A stretch of DNA of 64,000 nucleotides, from the NCBI GenBank assembly GCA_040905965.1, contig JBBDQP010000092.1:1-64000 (forward strand), written 5' to 3'. The notes below the pieces were generated by a model. It saw only the letters and a list, made by a program, of their open reading frames with translations, searched no databases and was not told the DNA's origin. The position numbers were made by a program, and so were the translations under genes. How positions within the stretch are numbered: the stretch's first letter is position 1; each line of letters starts with the position of its first letter. This stretch comes from DATHWB01 sp040905965 (GTDB taxonomy: Bacteria > Actinomycetota > Acidimicrobiia > Spongiisociales > ZC4RG35). Below, one piece after another: positions 33,483-42,840 of this stretch.

Positions 33483-35532
33483 GTCCCCCCTCGGCCTCGC
33501 GCATCAGCACCACTGCGCCGAAGCTGGCCACGGTGACTCGATCGGTCACCTCGCTGTCCTGATTCGATCCGACCGTGTCGACGACGACCGACCATCCGTG
33601 CCGTCCCACGGTTTCGGGAAGCGAGAAGACCTCATCGTCGAATCCGCCGTTGAAGAGGAGCATCACATCGTCGTCGACGACGGTTCCTTCGGCGGCGTGC
33701 ACGACGCGGCCCGCCAGGTAGAGCGCCACCGCCATGGCAGCCGGGTCGTCCCAGTGGACCGGCGTCATCTCTTCCCCGGCCGGGGTGAACCATCCGACGA
33801 GGTCGTGGGTCTCGTCGGCGTGCTCGTGCAGCCAGGCAGTGCGCCGGAAGGTCGGGTGGTCTCGACGCAGCTCTGTGAGCCGTGCCACGAATGCGACGAG
33901 ATCCGCATCGGCCGCCTCCCAATCGAACCAGGACACTTCGTTGTCCTGGTTGTAGGCGTTGTTGTTCCCTCCCTGGCTCCGTCCGAACTCGTCACCGCCC
34001 AAGAGCATCGGAACGCCCTGGGAGAGAAGCAGCGTCACCAGCATCGAGCGCGTCCGACGCCTGCGGATCGTCAGGACGAGCTCGTCTTCGGTGGGTCCTT
34101 CCACCCCCGAATTCCATGATCGATTGTCGGCGTGGCCGTCGCCGTTGGACTCGCCGTTCGCCTGGTTGTGCCGATGGTCATAGGAGACGACATCGGCGAG
34201 CGTGAAGCCGTCATGCGAACTGAGGAAGTTGATCGAAGCGGTGGGCGTGCGCCCGCTGAGTTCGAACAGCGGGGACGACCCGGTGACGGCGTTCCCGAAC
34301 GCTCCCAGGCTGGATGCCGTTCCCTTCCAGAAGTCGCGCACCGTGTCCCGGTACGAATCGTTCCACTCTGACCAGCGGGCAGGGAATTGACCGACCCGAT
34401 ACCCGGCCGGACCGACGTCCCACGGTTCGGCGATGAGCTTCGTGCCCTGGAGAATCGGGTCCTGGGCCACCGCCCCGAAGAACCCGCCGAGCGGGTCGAA
34501 GTCCGAATGGGTCCGACCGAGGGTCGTGGCGAGATCGAAACGGAATCCGTCGACATGCATCTCCTCCACCCAGTAGCGGAGACTGTCCATCACAAGGCGA
34601 AGGGCAGGGGGGGATCCGAGGTCCACAGTGTTGCCGGTTCCCGTCCAATTCAGATACCGCGCGGGATCCTGATCCAGTCGGTAATACGCCTGGTTGTCCA
34701 GGCCGCGCAGGTTCAGGGTCGGTCCGAGGTGGTTGCCTTCGGCGGTGTGGTTGTAGACCACGTCGAGGATGACTTCGATCCCGGCAGCGTGAAGCAGGCG
34801 CACCATTCCCTTGAACTCGGTCACCGGGTCGTCGGTGGCGGCGTATTCGGCGTGGGGGGCGAAAAATCCGATGGTGTTGTAGCCCCAGTAGTTGCGGAGA
34901 CCCTGGTCCACAAGGAACTGGTCGTGGAGGAACTGGTGCACGGGGAGCAGTTCGACCGCCGTGACTCCGATCGCCTTCAGGTGTGAGATGACCGCTGGAT
35001 GTGCGAGCCCGGCGTAGGTTCCGCGCAGGGTTTCGGGGACATCAGGGTGGTGTTGGGTGATGCCCTTGACATGGACCTCGTAGATGACTGAGTCCGCCAT
35101 CGGCACTTTCGGCGCCCTGTCGTCACCCCAGTCGAAGGTGCCGTCGATCACGACCGATCGCACTCCCGCGTTCGCGCTGTCGCGACGCCGCCTCGAACCG
35201 TGTGCCGAATCGCCCATGAGCAGCCGACGATCGCCGATGTCGAAGAGGCGCCCGTACGGATCGGTCAGCAGCTTGGCGGGGTTGCACCGCATCCCCCTTC
35301 CAGGCTCCCACGGTCCGTCGACTCGGAACCCGTACCGGATCCCCGGTCCGACACCGGAGACGTGGCCACTGAAGACGTCATCGCGACGGCCCGGGAGGTC
35401 CAACTGGTGTTCGGTGTGGCCGTCGAACAGACAGAGCAGGACTCGATCGGCGACGCTCGACCACACGGCGAAGTTGACCCCCGCGCTGTCGGGGGTGGCG
35501 CCCAGTCTGTCGTGTCCGTCGGTCAGGTGCAC
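33466..35532 (-). CDS. glgX: glycogen debranching enzyme
   Basis: A 688-residue GH13 isoamylase-type enzyme that removes alpha-1,6 branches from glycogen limit dextrin. An N-terminal CBM48 module (GVNFAVWSSVADRVLLCLFDG) precedes the barrel; VDGFRFDLATTLGR holds the nucleophile, LIAEPWDVGPAGYRVG the acid/base, and LSSHDGFTLADVVSYD the third aspartate. NQDNEVSWFDW is typical of GlgX/TreX. The start is GTG 35532. It lies opposite glgC and is oriented away from the ABC ATPase gene; the two starts are 66 bp apart. Confidence 0.96.
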   Translation of the reverse strand: MHLTDGHDRLGATPDSAGVNFAVWSSVADRVLLCLFDGHTEHQLDLPGRRDDVFSGHVSGVGPGIRYGFRVDGPWEPGRGMRCNPAKLLTDPYGRLFDIGDRRLLMGDSAHGSRRRRDSANAGVRSVVIDGTFDWGDDRAPKVPMADSVIYEVHVKGITQHHPDVPETLRGTYAGLAHPAVISHLKAIGVTAVELLPVHQFLHDQFLVDQGLRNYWGYNTIGFFAPHAEYAATDDPVTEFKGMVRLLHAAGIEVILDVVYNHTAEGNHLGPTLNLRGLDNQAYYRLDQDPARYLNWTGTGNTVDLGSPPALRLVMDSLRYWVEEMHVDGFRFDLATTLGRTHSDFDPLGGFFGAVAQDPILQGTKLIAEPWDVGPAGYRVGQFPARWSEWNDSYRDTVRDFWKGTASSLGAFGNAVTGSSPLFELSGRTPTASINFLSSHDGFTLADVVSYDHRHNQANGESNGDGHADNRSWNSGVEGPTEDELVLTIRRRRTRSMLVTLLLSQGVPMLLGGDEFGRSQGGNNNAYNQDNEVSWFDWEAADADLVAFVARLTELRRDHPTFRRTAWLHEHADETHDLVGWFTPAGEEMTPVHWDDPAAMAVALYLAGRVVHAAEGTVVDDDVMLLFNGGFDDEVFSLPETVGRHGWSVVVDTVGSNQDSEVTDRVTVASFGAVVLMREAEGGPTPAR

Positions 35533-35587
35533 CGGACCATGTTGGCACCGGGTCGGGTTGCCTCCGTCGTGATCACCGGCTGTGACC

Positions 35588-35593
35588 TACGGT
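35588..35593 (+). promoter_or_regulatory. -10 element for ABC ATPase gene
   Basis: TACGGT ends 5 nt before ATG 35599. Confidence 0.4.
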
Positions 35594-35598
35594 TGGGC

Positions 35599-36727
35599 AT
35601 GGTCGAGGTGTGTTTCCAGGGTGTGTCGAAGCGATACGCCGGTCGTGTGGTCCTGTCCGACGTCGACCTGACCATTCCATCTGGCGCGCTTGTGGCTCTG
35701 GTCGGACCGTCCGGGTCGGGAAAGTCTTCGCTTCTCAGGATGATCTGCGGCCTCGACCGACCCGACGAGGGCACGGTGACGGTGGGGGGCCGCCCCGTCG
35801 TTGCGACCACCGGTCCGCCCACCGGAGTCGCCATGGTCTTTCAGAACGACGCCCTCTACGACCACTTCGACGTCGCCGCCAACCTCCGCTTCCCGCTCCA
35901 GGTCAGCGGAGCCGATGTCGACCACACCGACCAGGTGTCGAAGGCGAGCGCACGGTGGGCCGGCATCACACGACTTTGGAGACGATCGCCGCGAACTCTT
36001 TCGGGAGGTGAGCGGAGCATGGTGGCCACCGGGCGTGCCATCTCCAGGGACGGTCTCGAAGTGCTGCTTCTCGACGAGCCTCTCGCCGGAGCCGATCGGC
36101 AGGTCAGACAGCGCTTCAGACGGGAACTCCGCCTACTCCACCAGAGAGGAGGAATGACGACAGTCGTTGCCACCAACGATGAGCAGGAGGCGATGGCGCT
36201 CGGCGATCTGCTGGTGGTTGTGATCGGCGGTGGTATCGCCCAGATCGGCTCACCCCGGACCGTGTTCGAATCCCCTGACACGACGACGGTGGCGTCCTTC
36301 CTCGGGTCTCCACCGATGAACCTCTTCCCCGGGACGGTCGTGGTCGAGGATGGCTTGGTCGCGGTCGATGTCGGCGGCGATCGTGTGGTGATCGAATCTC
36401 CCGCCCTCGGACTCACCGCCGGGACTCGGGTGGTCGTCGGGCTTCATGCCCACGAGCTCGTGATTGCGCCACCAGGGACGCCATTTGGGAGAATGATTCA
36501 TGGGACTGCCAGTCGGATCGAGGATCTGGGATCCCGCATCAACATCTTGTTCGGTCTGGGACGAAGCGCGGCCGGTACGTTCGTCATGACGGAGAATCGC
36601 CCGGCCGCGTTGCGGCCGGGCGANNNNNNNNNNGGGGTGGGGGGGGGGCGACCGGCTGGAACTGACATGGGCCCCCGACCGTATGCGGCTCTTTCGGGCC
36701 GACACCGGCCGGGCCATCCCCATGTAG
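35599..36727 (+). CDS. ABC transporter ATPase, MalK/UgpC-like, broken by an assembly gap
   Basis: The ATPase domain is intact: Walker A GPSGSGKSS, Q-loop VFQND, signature LSGGERS, Walker B LLLDEPLAG. The switch histidine is replaced by asparagine (VVATNDEQEAM). A C-terminal TOBE region follows, interrupted by N at 36624-36633. After the gap the protein resumes one frame over as LELTWAPDRMRLFRADTGRA and stops at TAG 36727, a normal MalK-type ending. The gene is therefore probably whole in the organism and the gap size is wrong. No permease or binding-protein genes flank it, so it may serve several sugar importers, as MsmK does. Confidence 0.8.
36598..36622. other. strong GC hairpin at the contig break
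   Basis: An 11-bp perfect stem (36598-36608 with 36612-36622, CGCCCGGCCGC arm) with a 3-nt loop, ending one base before the N run. It lies inside coding sequence and most likely explains the assembly break. Confidence 0.7.
36624..36633. other. assembly gap (10 N) followed by a G-rich low-complexity run
   Basis: Ten N mark a scaffold join of unknown length. The next ~17 bases are almost all G, typical of a sequencing artefact at a contig end. Reading frames on the two sides do not match. Confidence 0.95.
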
Positions 36728-36751
36728 TGAGGGTCGGGCCGCGGGAGCGTC

Positions 36752-36973
36752 TCACCCCCACTCGCCCACAGACATCTCCTGCACGGTCTCGAGGTGCGCC
36801 GCCTGCAGAGCCCGGGCGAGCGCCCTTTGGAAAGTCCTGAGGCGGCGGGCGGCACCCGCCGCCTCAGGGGACGCTTCGGCGGCGCCCCTCTCGAAGCGAC
36901 AGAGCGTCGATGCAACTCCGTCCACGAGTGCTCGCGATTGCGGGACGATCACGGTTGCCTGCGACATCTCCAT
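36752..36973 (-). CDS. small helical protein of unknown function
   Basis: A 73-residue frame starting MEMSQATVIVPQSRALVDG and rich in Ala, Arg and Glu, probably helical (AAGAARRLRTFQRALARALQ). ATG 36973 has AAGGGGG just upstream; a second ATG lies at 36967. No family recognised, no membrane segment. It sits between the gapped ABC ATPase and the lytic protein; the coding case is moderate. Confidence 0.45.
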   Translation of the reverse strand: MEMSQATVIVPQSRALVDGVASTLCRFERGAAEASPEAAGAARRLRTFQRALARALQAAHLETVQEMSVGEWG

Positions 36974-37111
36974 TGACCCCCTTGTCGGTCTGACGGTGCA
37001 CTCATCACGATGCCGTAGGCCTGTTTCCCGAGCGTTTCAGGAAGCGAAAGCTGTGGTGTCGGTTCGCAGACCACTTTGGTGTTCCGCTGCAACCGCAGCG
37101 CTTTCAGGGAC

Positions 37112-38248
37112 CTAGAGGTAGGTGCGGCAGGTCCACGGCCGCCATGGCTCGCCGAGCCTGGCCCGGTAGTACTCGGCCAGCCAGGAGGCAGCGATGATGT
37201 TGGCTTCGCCGTCGAAGACCGACCGGTCTCCCACACCCGCCCGCACGCTGGCGACCGCCCAGGTCCCCGAGATGAACTGGAAGAGACCAGAGGCTCCGGA
37301 GTAGGGGTTGAGGGCGTCCGGATCGCCGAGGCTCTCGCACTGCATGATCACCAGCGCGTCGAGGACGAGGTCCGGTGCGAAATGCGCCTCTATCAGAGGG
37401 CGCCACGCCATGACCCGATCATTGATCGGGATCGGTGGCCAGTCTTCTGTTGGTGTCGTGGTGGTCGTGGTGGTCTCGTTGGTGGTTTCCGGCGTGGTGG
37501 TCGGCGTGGTGGTGGGCGGGCTGGTCGTGGTGGTCGTCGCAGTGTCCTCCGCCCGGCGCTGTGCCTCCTCTTCGGCGATCGCCCGATCGACCCCGTCGAG
37601 GGCCGCCCGGAAGGTGGCGTCGGCCTGGGCGGCGCGGGCGAAGGCATCTGCCACTTCGGCATTGGCGGCTGCGAAGAGTTCCTGGAGACGCTCGGTGCGG
37701 GCTGCGAGTTGTTGCTCGAGCGACTCGACCTGGACGAGTTCGATGGCGTGCTCTGCGCGAATCCGTTCGAGTTCGGTTCGCTGGCTCAACAGGTCGCTCA
37801 GCGTCGTGAGGGCGTTGACCTGAGATTCGCGCATGACCTGTCCGACGAAGATCGCCTCTTCCACCGACTCGGTGTCCAAGACCACACTTGCCGTGCTCGT
37901 CACGGCCTCCATGTAGGCGGCGATCGTGTGGCTCACGAGCTGTTGTTCGGCGGCGAGGGCTTCGGCATCCGCGAAGGTGAGCGAGTCGCTGATCTGTTGC
38001 AACCGGATGCCAGCAGCCGCGAGGTCGACGGCAGCGACCTGGTACTCGTCGAGGGCCGTGAATAGCGCGGCTTCCACTTCGTCTGCATCTGCGATCGCCG
38101 ACGAGACCACTGCGTAGGCGGCGTCGACTTCGTCGGCAGCGGACCGAGCGCGCTCTTCAGCCTCGTCGACTTGGGCGAAGACGGGAGAGGCGACGCTGGC
38201 GAGCAGAGTCGTGGTGACGGTGAGGGCGATGAGCCCACGGATACGCAT
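37112..38248 (-). CDS. secreted coiled-coil protein with C-terminal lysozyme-like transglycosylase domain
   Basis: A 378-residue exported protein. Signal peptide LIALTVTTTLLASVASPVFA is followed by about 210 residues of coiled coil, a Thr/Pro stalk of about 35 residues, and a C-terminal SLT/lysozyme-like domain. VIMQCESLGDPDALNP contains the catalytic glutamate and GASGLFQFISGTW the family signature. It should cleave peptidoglycan, perhaps regulated by the coiled coil as in other actinobacterial hydrolases. ATG 38248 is chosen because the signal peptide begins there; TACCCT lies 11 nt upstream. Confidence 0.85.
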   Translation of the reverse strand: MRIRGLIALTVTTTLLASVASPVFAQVDEAEERARSAADEVDAAYAVVSSAIADADEVEAALFTALDEYQVAAVDLAAAGIRLQQISDSLTFADAEALAAEQQLVSHTIAAYMEAVTSTASVVLDTESVEEAIFVGQVMRESQVNALTTLSDLLSQRTELERIRAEHAIELVQVESLEQQLAARTERLQELFAAANAEVADAFARAAQADATFRAALDGVDRAIAEEEAQRRAEDTATTTTTSPPTTTPTTTPETTNETTTTTTTPTEDWPPIPINDRVMAWRPLIEAHFAPDLVLDALVIMQCESLGDPDALNPYSGASGLFQFISGTWAVASVRAGVGDRSVFDGEANIIAASWLAEYYRARLGEPWRPWTCRTYL

Positions 38249-38337
38249 CGGTGCCACCGAGGGTATTCGACCCGGCGAATAGTCGAAAGCCGGGGTCGAT
38301 CGAAACATTCGGTGAACCGGGAGCACTAGTCAGGCTG

Positions 38338-38997
38338 ATGAACGACAATGAAGCCATGTTCGGACGTTCAAAGAATCGCGATGCGTTGATATCCGCCGAT
38401 GAGGCACTCGCCGGGCGGCCGCATGCCGTCACCGGTCTGCAGCCGCATCTGGTGCTCGGGAACCCTCTCATCCCACCCTTCCCCGATGGACACGAGGTGA
38501 TCTCATTCGCCATGGGCTGCTTCTGGGGAACCGAGAAATACTTCTGGGACCTCGACGGGGTGTGGACGACGGCCGCCGGATACCAGGGCGGGCACACGCC
38601 GAATCCCACGTACGAGGAGGTGTGCACCGGGCGCACCGGTCATGCCGAGGCGGTCATCGTCGTGTACGACCCCGGGCGGGCCAGCCTCGACGAGATGTTC
38701 AAGGCGTTTTGGGAGAACCACGACCCGACCACGCCGAACCGACAGGGCAACGATGTCGGTACCCAATACCGGTCCGCAATCTATCCGACGACTGACAGCC
38801 AACTGGTGGCGGCTCTCGCATCACGCGACGTGTACCAAGCGAAGCTGGATGAGGGTGGGTTTGGCATGATCTCGACGGAGATACGCCAGGCTGGCCCGTT
38901 CTTCTATGCGGAGGATTACCACCAGCAGTATCTCTTCAAGAACCCCAACGGCTACTGCAACCACGGCTTCTGCCAGGCCCCCTACCCGGCTTCCTAG
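38338..38997 (+). CDS. msrA: peptide-methionine (S)-S-oxide reductase
   Basis: A 219-residue MsrA that repairs oxidised methionine. FAMGCFWGTEKYFW holds the catalytic cysteine; GYQGGHTPNPTYEEVCTGRTGHAEAV and DPTTPNRQGNDVGTQYRS are signature regions (shown in parts across this line). The C-terminal NGYCNHGFC supplies resolving cysteines. ATG 38338 is favoured because TAGTCA stands 5 nt upstream; ATG 38356 (MFGRSKN) is a good alternative and matches the usual family start. Convergent with the S41 protease, with a repeat between them. Confidence 0.93.
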   Translation: MNDNEAMFGRSKNRDALISADEALAGRPHAVTGLQPHLVLGNPLIPPFPDGHEVISFAMGCFWGTEKYFWDLDGVWTTAAGYQGGHTPNPTYEEVCTGRTGHAEAVIVVYDPGRASLDEMFKAFWENHDPTTPNRQGNDVGTQYRSAIYPTTDSQLVAALASRDVYQAKLDEGGFGMISTEIRQAGPFFYAEDYHQQYLFKNPNGYCNHGFCQAPYPAS

Positions 38998-39044
38998 CGG
39001 GGCAGGGGTACAAACAGACCGCTTCGCACAGGCCGCGCCCTTCG

Positions 39045-39094
39045 TTTTGGTACGCGGAACGCTCTACGAATGAAGCGCTGGTTCGCTAAAAAGC
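39045..39094 (+). repeat. 50-bp hairpin repeat, copy 2
   Basis: Begins TTTTGGTACGCG and ends CGCTAAAAAGC, aligning base for base with copy 1. The stem is weaker: the right arm GAAGCGCTGG matches copy 3, while the left arm has diverged. Its last bases encode the final two residues and TAG stop of the S41 protease on the opposite strand. Confidence 0.85.
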
Positions 39095-40465
39095 TGGGAC
39101 GACGAGGGGGAGGAGTTCGGCAGGGGTGAGGGCGGGATCGAGTTCGACGATGACGTCTGGGACGATTCCGTTGTCGAAGTCGAGTCCGCCGGGGGTGATC
39201 CAGCGGGCGATGGTCAACCGGATGGCGCCGCCGTTCGACAGCCCGAAACGCTGCTGGACGGTGTTCTTGCCGAACGTCGTCTCGCCCACGATGAGGGCGC
39301 GTCCCCGCTCCTGCAGCGCGCCGGCCAGCACCTCGGACGCACTGGCCGAGCCGCGGTTCACGACCACGATCAGCTCGATCGCCGGATCTGTGGCGAGCCC
39401 GCCTTCCCGGACCGAATAGCTCCGTTCCTCGTCCGGCCCGACCGTCCGGACGATCGGCCCTTCTTCGAGGAACTGGCTCGTCACGTCGAGCGCCGAGTCG
39501 AGGGTCCCGCCCGGGTTGTCGCGCAGATCCAGAACGATGGTCGTCGCTCCGCCGTCGAGCAGCGCCCGGAGATCGTCTTCGACCTGTTCTCCGGCGTTCC
39601 CGGTGAACTGGTTCAATCGGAGATACCCGACGGACCCGAATGACTCCGCCACCGTCACCGGGATCTCGATCGCCGACCGGGTGATGGTCACGTCGACCAC
39701 TTTCCCGGCCCGATCGAACGTGATGTCGACGTCGGTCCCGGCCGGGCCGCGCACGGCAGCAGTGATCTCGTCGATGCTCCTGCCGATCACCGAGACCCCG
39801 TCGACCGTGAGAAAGACATCGTCCGGTTGCACGCCGGCTGCTGCCGCCGGACTCCCCGGCAGGGTCGAGACGATGACCAGTGGACACGTGGCCGTAACGA
39901 TGTTGCAGACGGTGTTCTCGGGGTCTGCACTGGCGCGATCTTCTGTGATGACGAGGGCGCCAATGCCTTCGACGCTCCCTGTCTGCTGTTCCTGGACGAG
40001 GGCGAGCGCCTCGGGTGTGATGTAGGTGCTGTTGTCATCGAGGCCGAATTCGGCCATCCCGTACAGGATCGATTCGAGCGCATCCGCGCCCACGTCGAGA
40101 GCGTCGAGTTCTTCGCATACCGGCAGGAACGCAGGATCGGGGAGCGGACAGGTGAGCGGTCCCGGAGCCGTTCCGCTGGTTGCGAGCGCCTGCACTCCGA
40201 GCAGTGCCGCCTCTGCCAGCACGGCGCTGTCGACGGGGTCGACGTAGTTGTCGAGGATGAGTTCGTACGCCTCGCACACAGGCGCGAACGCGGCCTCGTC
40301 CGTCGGGCATGGCGTCGTGGTCAACTCGTCGCTCACGAACGAGGTCGGCGTGGTCGACTCCACGGCCGGCACTTCCGATGTCACCGTCGTCGACGGTGGG
40401 TCGGTGGCGATCAGCCCGCATCCGGTGACGAGGGCGAGGAGGACGATGGCAGCGGTGTGGCGCAC
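39086..40465 (-). CDS. S41-family C-terminal processing peptidase, lipoprotein
   Basis: A 459-residue exported protease. The signal AAIVLLALVTGCGL carries a lipobox (VTGC), then a Thr/Ser-rich stretch, a PDZ domain (LPGSPAAAAGVQPDDVFLTV) and the S41 core: NRGSASASEVLAGAL with the nucleophilic serine and GETTFGKNTVQ with the lysine base. It degrades or trims proteins outside the membrane. GTG 40465 gives the tightest lipoprotein start; GTG 40471 is possible. The stop codon lies inside repeat copy 2. Confidence 0.92.
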   Translation of the reverse strand: MRHTAAIVLLALVTGCGLIATDPPSTTVTSEVPAVESTTPTSFVSDELTTTPCPTDEAAFAPVCEAYELILDNYVDPVDSAVLAEAALLGVQALATSGTAPGPLTCPLPDPAFLPVCEELDALDVGADALESILYGMAEFGLDDNSTYITPEALALVQEQQTGSVEGIGALVITEDRASADPENTVCNIVTATCPLVIVSTLPGSPAAAAGVQPDDVFLTVDGVSVIGRSIDEITAAVRGPAGTDVDITFDRAGKVVDVTITRSAIEIPVTVAESFGSVGYLRLNQFTGNAGEQVEDDLRALLDGGATTIVLDLRDNPGGTLDSALDVTSQFLEEGPIVRTVGPDEERSYSVREGGLATDPAIELIVVVNRGSASASEVLAGALQERGRALIVGETTFGKNTVQQRFGLSNGGAIRLTIARWITPGGLDFDNGIVPDVIVELDPALTPAELLPLVVPAF

Positions 40466-40513
40466 GCTCACATTCAACTCGGACTGGCCCCGTAGGCGAT
40501 CGGTGACCGGTTC

Positions 40514-40519
40514 TACCCT
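40514..40519 (+). promoter_or_regulatory. -10 element for amidohydrolase gene
   Basis: TACCCT ends 7 nt before ATG 40527. Confidence 0.5.
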
Positions 40520-40526
40520 GCTCGGC

Positions 40527-41594
40527 ATGCGAGTGATCCTCACGGACTTGACGGGCGCGACGTTCGAGCGAGGTGTCGATGGCGGTCTGTGGGCCGAGCC
40601 GACGGCAGGTGACGTGCTCGACCTGTCCGACAAGGTGGCCCTCCCCGGTCTCGCCGACGGGCATGCCCACCTCGCCCACGACGACATCGCAAATCTCGTC
40701 CCTGGCGATCCGGACGCGATCGCCCGGCGGGCGTTCGCTGCCATCCAGGCGGGTGTCCATCTCGTGTTCGAGAAGGGCTCGTGTGACGCCGCGGTGCTGT
40801 CCTTGACCGATCGGCCGCCGCTCGAACGGCCTCATTTCGAGGCGGCAGGCCGCATGATCGCCGGACCCACCGGGTACTTCCCCGGCTTTGCGACTGAGAC
40901 CGACGAGGCGGGATTGTCCGACGCGGTTCGCGAGGCGGCCCGAGAGTCGGCCGGATGGGTCAAGATCGTCGCCGACTGGCCGCAGAAGGGCATCGGACCG
41001 GTCGCCAATTTCGGCGAAGAGGCCCTGGCGGGGGCAGTGAGCGTGGCCCACGCCGGCGGCGCGCGCGTCGCAGTCCACACGATGGCGCCCGAGGTGGCAT
41101 CGATGGCGGTGCGCGCCGGAGTGGACTCCATCGAGCATGGCCTGTACCTCACAGACGAGGACGTGCGCGCCCTCGGTGCTCGCTCCGGAATGTGGGTCCC
41201 GACCGTTCTCCGGATGGAGGCGGTCGTCGAGCAGTTCGGTATGGAGCGGACGGCGGGTCGGATCGTGGCAGAGGGCCTCGACCGTGTGCGCTCCCTGCTC
41301 CCCGAAGCCCAGGGTCATGGCGTCACCGTTCTGGCGGGAACCGACCTGATCATTCCGACTGCCCGGGTCGCCGAAGAAGCCATTCGCCTCGTCGACTACG
41401 GGATGACCGCCGAGCAGGCCGTTGGCGCTGTATCGGCCGATGCATGGAACGCCGCTGGGCTGCCTGCTGGATTCGCGGTGGGAACCTCCGCCGATCTGGT
41501 GGCGTTCGACCGCCATCCATACGAGGACATCACCGTGCTACGCCACCCGGCGGCGGTGCTGCGGTTGGGACGGCTCCTGGTCGATACTCGATGA
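40527..41594 (+). CDS. amidohydrolase family protein (imidazolonepropionase-like)
   Basis: A 355-residue metal-dependent hydrolase. ADGHAHLAHD gives the HxH metal pair, AVHTMAPE and SIEHGLYL the two further histidines, and LAGTDLIIP the catalytic aspartate. Substrate is not clear; it may hydrolyse a cyclic amide or dipeptide. Although the frame is open from 40248, homology starts at ATG 40527, which has a -10 element. The aminotransferase gene follows with ATGA overlap, so the two may process one nitrogen compound. Confidence 0.87.
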   Translation: MRVILTDLTGATFERGVDGGLWAEPTAGDVLDLSDKVALPGLADGHAHLAHDDIANLVPGDPDAIARRAFAAIQAGVHLVFEKGSCDAAVLSLTDRPPLERPHFEAAGRMIAGPTGYFPGFATETDEAGLSDAVREAARESAGWVKIVADWPQKGIGPVANFGEEALAGAVSVAHAGGARVAVHTMAPEVASMAVRAGVDSIEHGLYLTDEDVRALGARSGMWVPTVLRMEAVVEQFGMERTAGRIVAEGLDRVRSLLPEAQGHGVTVLAGTDLIIPTARVAEEAIRLVDYGMTAEQAVGAVSADAWNAAGLPAGFAVGTSADLVAFDRHPYEDITVLRHPAAVLRLGRLLVDTR

Positions 41595-42724
41595 AGGAGT
41601 CGCGCCGAGCCGGCATTCCGCCGTTCTACGTGATGGAGGTGTTCAAACGCGCCCACGCCCGAGACCGAGTTTCCGGCGACGTCTTGCATCTCGAGGTCGG
41701 TCAGCCGTCGACTCCGGCCCCGACGACGGTTCGCCAGGCGGCAGCGCGGCTGGTCGAGACCGAACGCCTCGGGTACACCGACGCCTTTGGTATCGGCGCC
41801 TTGCGCGAGCAGATCGCCGGCTACTACGCCGCTCGGCACGATGTTGTCGTCCAGCCTGAGCGGATCGCCGTCACGGTGGGAGCGTCGGGCGGAATGGTGC
41901 TCGCTCTTCTGGGGGCCTTCGATGCTGGTGCTCGGGTTGCGATCACAGAGCCGGGATACGCCGCCTACCGAAACATCGTCACCGCACTCGGCTTGCACCT
42001 GGTCGGAGTACGGGTCGGCCCGGAGACCCGTTACGTGCCGACGCCTGCCCTCCTGGACGCCGCCGGGCCGATCGACGGCCTGATTCTCGCTTCGCCATCA
42101 AATCCGACGGGCACGCAACTGACCGATACCGAACTAGGGGCATTGGTGCAGTGGTGTCGAAGCAACGGCGTCACGCTGCTGATGGACGAGATCTACCACG
42201 GGATCTCCTACACAGGTCAGGCGCCGTCGGTCGCCACCCACACGGATGAAGCGATCGTTCTGCAGTCTTTCTCGAAGTACTTCTCGATGACCGGTTGGCG
42301 CATCGGATGGCTCGTGTTGCCCGAAGTCCTCGTCAGCGGCGTCGAGCGCCTCGCTCAGAATCTCTTCATCTGTCCACCTGCTCTGGCCCAGCACGCGGCG
42401 GTGGCGGCATTCGATGCGACCGAAGAGCTCGACGCCAACGTCGCGCGGTACGCAGAGTCCCGGCGGCTGCTCGCCGAGGCTCTCGATGGATGGCGTCTTC
42501 CCTACGCGCCACCGGACGGTGCGTTCTATTTCTGGGTCGACGTGTCGAGGCTGGGCGACAGCCGAACGGTTGCGGACCGCTGGCTGGACGAGGCGGCGGT
42601 GGCGGTCACACCTGGCATCGATTTCGACCCGGGCGAGGGTCACCGCTTCGTCCGACTCTCGTACTCCGAGTCGCCGGAGGACATCGCGTCCGCGGTCGAT
42701 CGGTTGGATCCGCTCATCCGCTGA
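41591..42724 (+). CDS. PLP-dependent aminotransferase, class I/II
   Basis: A 377-residue fold-type I aminotransferase. FSKYFSMTGWRIGW carries the PLP lysine, ASPSNPTGTQL the aspartate/asparagine phosphate region, and GQPSTPAPTTVR the N-terminal substrate arm. ATG 41591 overlaps the amidohydrolase stop; longer in-frame extensions are not homologous. Donor and acceptor are unknown; the family includes aspartate and aromatic aminotransferases. Confidence 0.92.
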   Translation: MKESRRAGIPPFYVMEVFKRAHARDRVSGDVLHLEVGQPSTPAPTTVRQAAARLVETERLGYTDAFGIGALREQIAGYYAARHDVVVQPERIAVTVGASGGMVLALLGAFDAGARVAITEPGYAAYRNIVTALGLHLVGVRVGPETRYVPTPALLDAAGPIDGLILASPSNPTGTQLTDTELGALVQWCRSNGVTLLMDEIYHGISYTGQAPSVATHTDEAIVLQSFSKYFSMTGWRIGWLVLPEVLVSGVERLAQNLFICPPALAQHAAVAAFDATEELDANVARYAESRRLLAEALDGWRLPYAPPDGAFYFWVDVSRLGDSRTVADRWLDEAAVAVTPGIDFDPGEGHRFVRLSYSESPEDIASAVDRLDPLIR

Positions 42725-42828
42725 GATCGCGGGACCCATCCGTCGGCGTTCCGCTCGAAAGCGAAGCCGTTTCGGGAGGAACAGAGGAACGCCCCAGACG
42801 GAGGCACCCCGCCTGCCCGCCGACCCTG

Positions 42829-42834
42829 TAGCTT
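42829..42834 (+). promoter_or_regulatory. -10 element for thioesterase gene at 42841
   Basis: TAGCTT ends 6 nt before ATG 42841. Confidence 0.5.
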
Positions 42835-42840
42835 GCGGGA

